This document shows, one piece after another, positions 44,341 through 56,300 of a DNA stretch of 64,000 bases. The notes beneath the pieces were generated by a model, which saw only the letters and a list, made by a program, of their open reading frames with translations, was not told where the DNA came from and made no database searches. The stretch comes from Eopsaltria australis (taxonomy: Eukaryota > Chordata > Aves > Passeriformes > Petroicidae), in contig JAVTVJ010000542.1 of the NCBI GenBank assembly GCA_034509425.1, positions 372,001 to 436,000 on the forward strand. Reading direction: 5' to 3'. Made by a program: the position numbers and the translations under genes. Position 1 is the first letter of the stretch, and every line of letters begins with the position of its first letter.

Positions 44341-47300
44341 GCGGAGCGCGGGGAACGGGAACGAGAGGAGAAAGCTCCCATGCGATACCTGCCTGCAGCT
44401 GCTCCCGAGAGCGGCCGCGCTGCTTTTATCTGCAAACAATTATTTAAGGAATCCGGCTGCTGCCGTGCTGGGGGTGGTTGAAGGTGGCGTTGGGCGCTCC
44501 AGAGCAGCGTGTGAAGATTTTTTTGAAAGTGCGGGGAAAGTTCTCAGACTTTTAGAAATTGAATCCGCAGCTCTTTTCCAGTATGTTTCGGTTAATTTTG
44601 ATTAAGGTTTGCTTTGTTCTTTATCCCTAGCTTATTATAGCCCGTCAGCATCGTGAATAGCTGCATTAACTGAGTGCCATGGAGAACTTATTTTCACTTG
44701 CTTACTAGAAAATATTTCACGTCCTGCCAAGTTTTGGTGTAACCTGACAGAGCTGTTAGTTAAATGTGCTTAAAGGATCTGTCCAGTCCCTGTCAAGTTA
44801 ACTCTTTGATTGCCAAGTTAAATATTTAATTTTCAAATGCCACCTATTAAGTGATTTAAACAGTTGTATCAAGGGACTGATGCTTCAGAAAGAGTTCCAG
44901 CAATTCAGAACAATGTGAGTACATGTGCTTCACATATGGCACTGCAGTGCTGTGCTTCTGACAGTTTAAATCTGATCATTTCATCCTGAATGCAGCTGGT
45001 ACTCCTTCTCCCTCTGCAGCTAGATCAGCTGTCTCTCTTACCAAGGACTTACAGGCTCACTAGTAACTTTTTATTGTTATTTATTACCGTTCTGATTAAT
45101 TTTCAAACCTGGCAGCCATAAGGTTTTGAATCTGCAAGTACCCCGTGCAATTTAACTTGAATGCCACAGAGTTCTGAACTTCCTTTGGGGGGTAATGGGA
45201 TCTCCATGGCAATGAGGCCTGCTGAGAGAGAAACATGGGCTTGGAATTTGATAAAAGATTACTTGGGGGCTGTAAAACACCATCATCCTCATCCCAAAGT
45301 GATAATTAATCATGAGCTAAAGTGACCTGGCTCATGGGACTGTAGAAAGGCATGGGCTGAGAAACTGGGCTTGAAAAGGCATCTGAGGAATTGCCTCGCG
45401 TTAAAAAAAATCCTTTTGGGTAGGAAAAAACCCCCAGAAAGGTGTGTCATGAAGGGAATATAAATGTGTTGCTTCCAGCCCAGTGCATCAAAGAGCTCAG
45501 AGCCTGCAGTGCTTTTAGCTGACAAGTTCATGGCACGGTGCCATTCTCAGAGGAGTGGTGCAGATTCCATTCAGAAACTCTCACATTGCAGCATCTATGG
45601 GAGGTCGTTTTGGGTGGCTTTAAAGCTCTCTGTGTGCCTTCTAAAATAATGCCTTTTGTAAACTTGCAGGATCTAATTGTTTGAGCAAGAATGTGGTGGT
45701 AGGGCTGGGAATTTGAGCCCAGTTTTGTAGCTGCAGTTTCTGGGCTGCTTCCGTAAAAACTGGAAGTTCAGGTGTGTTCCGTGCATTGAGTCTGATGTTT
45801 AGAAAGCTCCAAAAATCAGCTCTGAGTCCCTTCTCTTCTTCTGTATGAAGCTGAACTATGAAAATGGAGCCATGTGATTGAGTCAAACATAACTAAATTG
45901 TTTCAAAGAAAGCATTGGCTACAAAACTCTACCAGAAGTTCAGGTACCTCCTTATTCCTTCATGAACTTCAGCTTTTTTATGATTAGCTGGTTGTGTGTT
46001 TGGTTTGTTACATAAAATAGATAAATGAATGTATTTATTGTATAGATGCAACAAACATTGATATATTACTGTTTTTATTTAAATCCTAAGGATTTGTAAG
46101 CCATTTGTAGCCACGTAGGCTCTATTTATTCATTTATACATTTATACAAATTAGATACAGGCTTAGACTGCTGGTGGCCACAGATGTGACCATACAGGGG
46201 CAAATATGTCACAGAAAAGTTTGGTTATTTCCTTTTGCCACACAAAAAGTGGCTCGCAGATGAAGCTCTCATTGCTGTGTCTTGACTGACCCCTTCCAAT
46301 TGTGCTCCTCAGGGGTTATTTGATTGCAGCACCTTCTGTTTTCCGCTCTGGGGTGGAGGAAGCCATAAGTGTGACCATCTTCAACTCTGTCAAGGAGACC
46401 ACAGTGCAGATCCAGCTGGTGGTCAAAGGAGAGACGGTGTCACGGAGCCACGGGACAGTCCTGGGTGAGCTCCTGTGGTTCTGAACTTGAACACTGATTT
46501 ATGAGTTCAGGTGCTGGGGGAGCACTTTGATACCGCCTAAAGAATTGCTTTAGGTGCTGATGGAATTAAACTAATATTTAATTGATTTGCTACTGCTGCC
46601 CCTTCTCAGTTGATTGTGCTGATGTGGTTTGGATGTGTGTGATCTCAAACATGTAAGGCTGATAACTTTGGAACATCAAGACATACAGAGACACAATATA
46701 ACTCGAAGTTCTATAGTGAATATACTCCCTTTTGATGCCTGAATGTTTATCAGTGGGGGGGCTATATATGCAATGAGATAAATTTATTTTGAAGAAAAAT
46801 ATAAAATCTACATTATCATCCATTTCTTGTCTCTGAAATTAGTGCTGGGAATACAATCTCCCCATCTTCAGGGCTGAGTGTTGCTGAGAGAGGTGGAAAT
46901 GTTTGTGTAGTTGGATAAGTCTTTAAAATCCATGCCAGATATCTTTGTCCTGTGTAAAGATGTGATTTGATTATATCCAGCTTAACACTGAGTGAATTTA
47001 CACTGATGAAAGTGAACTCCAGCAGCCCTGTTGTACCCCTGTCAGTAGGGGTGGAAGTTGTGGTGTAGACAAGGCAATCAGGCTCTTTAACCCTTCTGTG
47101 TGTTAAAACTGGGAGTTTTATGAAAGCTGTTCCCTTTCTTGGAACTGTTTGTCTCTGGTTGTGTCCTCCCCTTGTTGTCTTTGGAACTGGCTGACACTTG
47201 CAAAGCCATTCAAAGGGAGTGATGCTGACACATGTGGACAGCAAATGCTCAAGAGAGCTCCTAGGTATGGCTGCATCCAGCAATCAAAACAGATCCCAGG

Positions 47301-50300
47301 AGAGTTTGTTTTGAGAATTGTTTAAGTCCCAAAAGAGGCCAGGTCCTTTTTACAGCAAAACCCTTCTGTAGGCAAAGGCTGCCCTGTGCTGGAACCTCAG
47401 CCTTGGAGGTGCTCTCTAATCACAGAGCACTTTGCAGGTTACCTTGGGCAAAAACTGTAAATAAATGTGGACCAGGTTTCTTTCTGAGAACTCTGCTGGG
47501 TCTGATTTGCTCACCCTGCAGATTGTTTTACACAGAGCAGGAAAATTACTTCAGGTGAAATCAGAACAAAGGGATAGTGCAGGGAGAAGCTCCGTGGTGT
47601 GGAGTCTTCTTTCACTCAACTGCAAATGTCTAAAATCTTAGTGCCTTATCCTGAGAATAACTCTCTCTCTCTCTCTCTCATGTTTTAGATAAAGGAACAA
47701 TTAAGCTGAAGGTGAGTGTCAACTATTTTAAGATGTTTTTGGTGAATATATAAGGGACTTTCAATCAAAAGTCTAGTTTGCTCCTAATCTTCTTTTCACT
47801 GCTAACACAGATTTACACCAGAACGCAGCAGGTGGCTCTTCTTGCTCACTTCAGTGCCAATTATATTCCCCAAAAGCTCAAAGGCTTTTCAGTGTCTTCC
47901 TCATCTCCTGGTGTGTTTTTTAGGTGCCTTCAGGGCTTCGTGGACAAGCACACCTGAAGGTTTGGGGCAACAGGCACCTGGCAGAGGAAGGCTACATCTT
48001 CCACAACTACACCACAGTCACCATTGACAGCAAGGGCTCCTCGGTGTTCATCCAGACTGACAAACCTGTCTACAAACCCAAGCAGAAAGGTAAAGTCATC
48101 TTGGACAATCTGCCAGATGCCTTTCAAGGGTAGTTTTAGGATGAGCTCTTCTGTTCAGTCTCAGTTCTGGTGACTGGTAAATTCCCTCTTTTCCTTTTTT
48201 TAGTGTTGATAAATCTCTTCATGGTGACTTCTGACCTGAGACCGGTCAACGACAGGGTAAAGAAAACTTTTCTTTCACACTGTGAAGTATGATGGAATAC
48301 TTGGTAGCCTGCATTTTATTCAAATGTACATTTATTCAGAAACAGAACTGCATTTTTAACCTATTTAGGCATAGCTTGTGATAGCTTCTTTTATTTGTAA
48401 TTTAGCTTTTTTTTTCACTTGGTCACATTCCTGCTGGAGGAGAATACAAACTTTTGGAGTGCTGGCAAACAGGAGGCAGCTCTGCTAGAACAAAGAATTT
48501 TTCAGAGGTTTGCACCTTATTTAGGTAGTGCACAGATATGTAAATTATTACTTTTCCAGTTAAATGTCTGAATTAAATGTGTGTTTCTCTGGCTACTCTT
48601 AGCAAAGAAGAGATGTTCAAACTCTGTCATTTTGGGTCTCACACCTTGTTTATGTTGACTCAACACTTCATCCCAAAAAGCAGAAAAGTTGTTTCATAAA
48701 ACCTTTTCTTTTTCTCTTTTCTTTCTTTCAGATTGAAGCTTATGTGGTGGTGAGTATCTGTGTGCCCATCTAACGTGTCCTGTAGAGGTACAAGGTTTGT
48801 GTAGCCTTTAAGGGAGCAAATTTGTGCTTTTCCAGTCCATTATGGCCATTCCCAACCCTGATCTATGCAATTGTCAATCCCTGTGTCTTTAACTGATCTC
48901 TGTGCCTTTTTTGCCATCACCAGCAAATACCCTTGTTTTCTACTTCAGTTTCAGAAATCCATTCCCATTTTACAGCCTGAGAAGAACTGGCTTGATTCAC
49001 TGGGATTTATAACTGGGATAACCACATTCCCTCTCCCTTCTTTTTGATGCCCACCCACTCCTACCCTTCATGTGCTGGGCTGACAGAGCAGGGCCACCCT
49101 CATCTCTGCACCCAAACAGAGATAGGGGACAGTAGAAATTCATAGCAAGGGAAGGGTGCTCCTGTCTTGTTCCTTATGAGCTAAATGAGAGGTTCCTTCT
49201 GTGTTTAGTCTCATTTTTTCTTTCTTTTTTTGTTTTTTTATTTTTTTACCTGTCAGAAATCAGAAGGATTCACTCCTGTTTGCTTTCAGCATATATTTAA
49301 TGCTGACAAAACCAACAGGATTCATTTCATCTAACTTTGTCATCTAAAGTTTGTCTTGCTGGTTGTACAGCTCTCTTTAGGAACAGAGAGAAAATGTCTT
49401 CAGAAGTCAGTTCAATCTGTCCAAGACTGGTGTCTTAAGGCAGGGGAAAGATCTGCTTGACTGCACTTACTTGTGAGCATTGCTTACAGGAGCAGAGCTC
49501 TTAAATAATTCTAGAAAGCAAATACCCCTGATAAAGTATTTTAATGACATTTTTGACAGGTACTGATTACATTTGAGCTGGTAGTGAGGTGTGTATTTTA
49601 CAAAAGGAAGTTCTTTGTTGCAAACTGAGTTAAATGCATGAGTGAAACTCATTTTCACTGTGATGTTTCTCATCCCCAAACCACCCTGCAGGATCCTCGG
49701 GGCTCTCGGATGATAGAATGGAATAACTTGAAGCCATTTTGCTGTGGTAAATTCCAGATTATTTATTTTTTTCCTCTGTGCACTGTGTTTTGCCTTTGCT
49801 TTTGCTTCCACTGAGCCATGCTCAGTAAGGCTTGGCAAGGGCTGGAGAGTGGCAGAGTTCACAGAGTGTTGTTTCCTTTCTCAGGCATTGTCAATATGAC
49901 TTTCCCTCTGTCTGATCAGCCAGTGTTTGGGGAGTGGCTCATCTTTGCTGAGATGCAGGGCCACACTTACAACAAATCCTTTGAGGTGCAGAAATACGGT
50001 GAGTCCACTGTAACCCAGGTGCATCTGGGAGAACAGAACACTCTGAAATGCTTTCACTTGAGATGAAAGACCTGAAATATTGCAGGTGAAATGCCAGCAG
50101 GAAAAATTCTTTAGAGCCACGTGCTTCAGGGATGCAGACACTGCTAACTGGGAGCTTGGCTAAGGTCACCTTGCCAAGGTGGTTTTGGTTTGCTGCTGTT
50201 GATTACTGGGTGCTGGTGTTACGCTCATCAGCCACAACCAGGGTCCTGTCAGAGCTGTGGGGGCTTTTGCTATAACCTGGGCAATGAGATCTGCTTGAAA

Positions 50301-53300
50301 AGATTCTGTTCTGTTTCTTTCCACTGCAGTGTTGCCAAAGTTTGAGCTGCTGATCGACCCCCCCCGCTACATTCGTGACCTCTCGCTGTGTGAAAAGGGA
50401 ACTGTCCATGCCAGGTAGGAACATGTCCCAAACCAGGGTTCATTGCTGTGGATTGCAGAGCAGTCACTGGAGCTTGGATCCCACCTGCTGCAGGCTTTTC
50501 AGATGATTTCTAGTCACCATCAGAAGCTTTCTGATGTAAGAGCCTTCAAAAACATCGCAAAAATAACAATCCTGTGATACTGTTTTCTAGATGTGCAGGT
50601 AACGTGGTAATTCTTATATAAACCAGAAAAACAGAAACCAGCTGGAAGTTCTTAATCATCTTCTTTGCATTTCAGATACACTTTTGGAAAGCCAGTGACA
50701 GGGAAGTTAATTGTCAATATGACAATAAATGGTGTGGGGTACTACAGACATGAAGTGGGACACCCAGTCCTCAAGACCACCCAGGTGAGGGAGACCATGG
50801 ACTCAGCTGTGATAAAATGCCAGATCTGTGTTCTTTAACATTTATCCCACAGCTCTGTTTTGTTGCTGGTGGGAGATCAGAAAATAAAGGAGTAAATATT
50901 ATACCTGGGGCCGGCATAATAAAAATATTGCTTATTTTTACATGGTATGTTTTTGGTTTTAGATATTAGGAAGAGGCTTTTTTCCCAGGGTGTGGTGGGC
51001 CACTGGAGAGTGTTTAGACAATGCTGTCAGGGATGCTCAGGGTGGGATTGTTGGGGTGTCTGTGCTGGGCCAGGGGTTGGACTGATGATCCCTGTGGGTC
51101 CTTTCCAGCTCAGGATATTCTGGGATTGTGTGGGATAAGAACTTGTTGGCATAGCATTAATCTGTCTTTAGAGCATATGGGGCTGAGGAGAGCAGGACAC
51201 TGAGGTGACAGAGTTAGTCCAGACCATGGGTAAGGGAGGAAAATGGAACTTGCTTTCTCCCTTCCTTCCTTCACCCACTCCCCAATTAATTCCCTCCTGT
51301 CCTAATCCTTCCAAAACCCCACTGCAAACTCCCATCAGGTGCCTGTGCTTTAGATTTGGCTTCTGGGCCCTGTCTGGGTGTGAAATGCATCCTTCCTCTC
51401 TGCTCCCCCACACTCCCCAGATCGATGGCTCGGCCGTGTTCGATGTGTGTGTCAAGGACATGATGCCAGCAGATGTCCCAGAGCATTTCCGAGGCACTGT
51501 CAACATCTGGGCCACTGTGATCAGCTCTGATGGCAGCAAGCAGGTGACCTTTGATGACTCCACACCTGTCCAGAAACAGCTCATTGATATCAAGTATTCC
51601 AAGGACACCAGGAAGCAGTTCAAACCTGGGCTGCCTTACAAAGGCAAGGTGAGATTAAAAGTACAGCTGATTTAGGGTTGGACTGACTTGATCCCAGTGA
51701 GTTTCCCCACCTGTCAGTGACTGGAATTGCTGGTAATTTAAAGCCAATTGTTCTATAAATGCCCCACTGTGCAGGTAGAAGTTACTTACCCTGATGGAAG
51801 CCCAGCTGACAGAGTCACCATCCGAATTAAAGCTGAGCTCACACCCAAGGACAACGTTTATACGAGTGAGCTGGTCTCAAGGAATGGCCTGGTGGAGTTT
51901 GAAATCCCCTCCATCCCCACAGCTGCCCAATATGTCTGGCTGGAGGTGGGTAAAAGCTCTTTATAGGATTAGCAGGCTTTAATGTAACTAATCTTGTCAA
52001 ACCTGCACTTTATGAATTGGTGCTACAAACAGGAAATCAGTGCCTTTTAACTTCAGCTTCTGGATTTCAACACAGCAAACACTGGCCTGTTTCATGCTGC
52101 CAAGGGAGCTGATGTTGATAACCACCAGGAAAAGATGCTCCTCCAAATACTGCTTAACCTGTAGTAGAAGTCCAATATCTGGGGAGTATTTGGAGGGTAT
52201 AAAATGGGATAAGAGAATAGAGATTAAGAAAGATCAAAATGAGCTTTCTATGCATAACGTTCAGATGTAACTTTATTTCTTTTTTTTAAGACCAAAGTGA
52301 CAGCAATTGATGGGAAACCCTCTGGGGATCACTATCTGCCCAACTATTTGTCCATCAGCAGCTGGTACTCACCCAGCAAGTGCCACATCCAGCTCCAGGC
52401 ACCAGATAAACCTTTCCAGGTACGTTGGCTTCACATTCCATCATGGCAACAGCTGCATTGCTTGGCTTAAAGTACTTTGTTCTAATTAAATATTTCTGGG
52501 CATTCCTGATTCTGGGATCCTGAACTGTTATTGTTTCCACCACAAAGGGTGAAGGAGCTGCACTTGAGCAACCAAATAATTGAATGTGGGCTACACAAGG
52601 TGCTAAGCAAAACACCCTTGCTCTGTGCAGCACCTCATTTCCAGCCCTTTTTGTTCAGAGAGGAGGTGGGTGTAGGCATGGAAACATCTCAGTTTTTCAG
52701 GTTTGAATGAGTGCTCTGTGCACCTCCAGCAAGGCTCAGCCATGGATTGTTTGCTGAAAATGATTGGAAGCGATGTTAGTGGGAGTGGCTGAATTACTAA
52801 AGATCAGAATCAAGGCTGTGCAGTCTCACTGGAACTTCCAGTTTAAATCTCAACTGGTTCTGTTAAATCTTCCAGTTATTGAACTATGAACATGATTGCC
52901 TTGACTTCTTTGGTGGGTTTTGTAGGAGTCACTCTAAAAATGTAATCCCACCCTATAAAAGTTGTGATTTTTCTCCTAGAGAAAAGATCTGATTTAACCA
53001 TGGCTCCTGTTACATAATGTTTTCTCAGAGTTGTTCAGGGTTTCTTCTTACCCAAGAAAATGTTCTGAGGGTCTACACACTGCTTTGTTTAAAAAAAAAA
53101 AAAGGTTTTTGGCAATAAAAACATTGAGATTTGTTATCAGCAGGTCTGTCAGGTTGGTTTCAGACTCTCTGTATCCAAATAAGAGCAATTTTTTTTATCA
53201 TTGCATTTCATAGAAGTTTAATGGCTAATTAATCTTTTACAAGTTTCCTGAGGTATGGAAAGGGGATTATACACTGCTAATCTGAACACATTGTTCTTAT

Positions 53301-56300
53301 TATAACCTGATTAGAACTAATTCTTCTGTGGGAAAGCTTGGAGCTGGATGAGCAGCTGATGTGGGAACTGTTTCCCTGCATTGCCAGCTCTTACTGGGTG
53401 TTCCAATTAGCTACATTCATTTTTTAATGAATTGTTTCATCATTTGCACTGGGGAATTCTTAATTCTTCAAATATTTGATGTCACGAGGCACCTCTTGGA
53501 CTCTGTGGCATTCTCACTGTATTTAACCATGAGCAGCTCCTTGGACTCCAGTTCTGCCCTTTAGGCTTGTGCCATGTGTGCATTCTGCAGGGAGAACACT
53601 TGGAGCTGGAAAAAGGGAGGCTTTTCAAAGGATTTCTTTGGAATTTTCTGTCAAGATTGAATGGTTTTATTTGGGAATTGCTCTGCTTTAAATGGCAGGA
53701 GGGTGAGGAGGGGAAGGTGCTGCAGGAATTCTACTGAACACAAGTGTCAGCCTCTCCTCAGGTCCCAGGAGGAAAGAGTTTGAATCCCTAGGAAAGTCTG
53801 CTGCTCCACAGAGTGATTATTTCTCTGCCAGACATGGCCAGTGCTAACCCCACTGATGTCTGTTCTGTTGGGATTGGGGAGATTTGGAGAATCTGGGGGA
53901 TTTTGTCTTGTGGGTGTCCAGTACTCGATGAGCCCCTCTGGGTGCAGTTCCAGTGCCCAGGTGTGCTGCTCTGCAGCCTATCCCAGGCAGCAGATGAGTT
54001 TACCCAGACTAAAAAGAAGCTTTCTTCTCATTTATTTGTATATTTGACACCTCCCTGAGTGCCAGACTTACAAATTGTTATCAAGACTGTGTGTAATTTG
54101 AAAACATTTCCCCTCAGATCTATTCTCAGTCATTTCAGGGTTATGCTTGAATTGGTATTTGCCACATTAATGTAATCACAATTAAACTGCAAAGATTATC
54201 AAACACACATCTCTTCCCACCCCCAACCCAACTCTTTCCTTTTTTGGGCTGGGCTACTGAAGGGGTGAGTAAAATTCAACCAATTCTGACAGCTGCTCTG
54301 TGCCAAAAGGCTTAACTTCCAGGATTCCAGAGATTCCTTTATTGTTTCATTAATGCATACAACCCCCAGCTCATTCTCCTGTAGATTTGCAGCGAGTGGA
54401 GAGCTGAACACAAGCCCCTTTTTACTGTGGAGAAAGTCCCTGAGAACAGTGCTAATGTAATAATTCACTTTTATTTGTTAGGAGAGGGCTCACACCTCCT
54501 GTGAGGGCCTGGAACCCAAACGGGTTTCTGTGCTTTATCACTCAAAATGCATCATAACAGAGCAGATCCTTGGCTTTTCTGTCCCTGGCTGCAGGTGGGA
54601 GAGGAGGCCTGGATTGCAGTGAAGTCCACGTGTCCTTGCAATTTCACTCTCCACTACGAAGTGGCATCACGAGGGAACATTGTCCTGTCGGGGCTGCAGC
54701 CCAGCAATGTCACCCAGCAGAGGAGCAAAAGGGCCACCACTCCCTTTGAGAAGAACATTGACCTCACTCACTTCCCAGGAACAGGTAGCCAGCACCAGAA
54801 ATGCAATTCACCTCTATTTACAGGGGAAAAACAACCTTTCCACAACCTTTTTTTTTAAATGTGATATTCCTTAAAGAATATAATTTTGTGCAAGAAAAAG
54901 AGTGAAATCCATTGCCCTCAGTCATGTAAAAAAATTCTCTAAGAGGGGTAACTCTTGGAAAGTTTTCTTTGGTCTTTCTGCAGTTTTTCTCATTTGAGAA
55001 AACTCTAATATTTGCTTGGAGTGGAGTGGCAGGGAAGTGTAAGGCAGGGCTGGGGCAGTTGGTTAAATTACTTGAGCTTAAAATGAGAAGAGGACATGAG
55101 ATGGAAAGAGAAAATTAAATGCACTGATAAACATGGATCAGGATAAAGGAGATCACAGCCCACAGGGGGAAGGGAAATGAAATGTGGACTCCTGGTTTGT
55201 ACAAGGAGTAACAGAAAGACATAAATCTGGATTTGGGGAACAGGAGGGTAAAAAATGGTGGGATTGGAAAGATGGATATAACAGCTGTCAAAGGAGAAGT
55301 CTGGCTGTCCTGATAACCACTTTGGGAGCTGGGGAAAGAGTAACAGGAACCTCCTTCCATGCACCCACCAAGCTTTTGGCAATCAGTAATTCAGGATTTG
55401 TGAGGATTTTCTGCACTGAAGGCTCGTTCTGAGCTGCTGCATTCACAGGTTGCTCAGAGGCTTTGTGGCTGCTCTGGCACTGGAAGAGTTCAAGGCCAGG
55501 TTGGGTGGGACTTTGGGCAAACTGATCTGGTGAAAGATGTCCTTGTCCACAGCAGGGGCTGGATCTAGAGGGTCTTTAAAGATCCCTTCAACCTAAACCA
55601 TTCTGTAATTCTATTTAACTGCTCCAGTGATTCTTTGCTCTATAAACTGCATAATCCTGTCTCAAACTCATTTATTCCTTTTCTCTCATCAGCATTCTCC
55701 AGCAATAGATAACATTTTCTGTTTATTTTCAATAACTTGTGTGTTTCTTTGATTTTATGGCTGGAAAAAACATTGAATAGTCCTTCCCTCCCACCTTCTC
55801 CATGCTGCTCATTATGTTATGGGTGCTAATTACCTTTCACAAAGAGGAGAAAAAGGGGAAAAATTCTGAGCTCAGTGCAACAGGAACAAGGGAAGAATGC
55901 AAATCCTGGATGGGGAGTTCTGTGCCTGCCAGCATTAGGATGGGAGAGGAAGGGAATGATTTGGATAAATAAAGCTATTTTTCTCCACAATTCCTGTTTC
56001 AGCACCTCCCAGCACTCCTGCAGCAGAGGTTGAGGTGTGTGTGACCTTGCTGAGGTTCTCAGTTGTTCACTCCATGGCTCCCCTGGGCCGGCTGCTCGTG
56101 TACTACGTCAGGGAGAATGGGGAGGGGGTCACAGACAGCCTGCAGTTCACTGTCAGCTCCTCCTTTGAGAACCAGGTAGGGGCCCTGAACTGGAGAAGAA
56201 GGGCTGGTGTCTCATTTCTCTTTGTTTTTTGGGATAATCACAGGATTTAATGGGATTTCCCTCCCCAGGTTTCCGTGGCGCTCTCGGCCAACGAGACCAG

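Noticed and set aside
43456..44605. Several long open frames on both strands around the CPAMD8 start
   Set aside because: All are products of the CpG island (few stop codons by composition). Only the frame containing the ATG at 44088 leads to a signal peptide and a correct splice phase.
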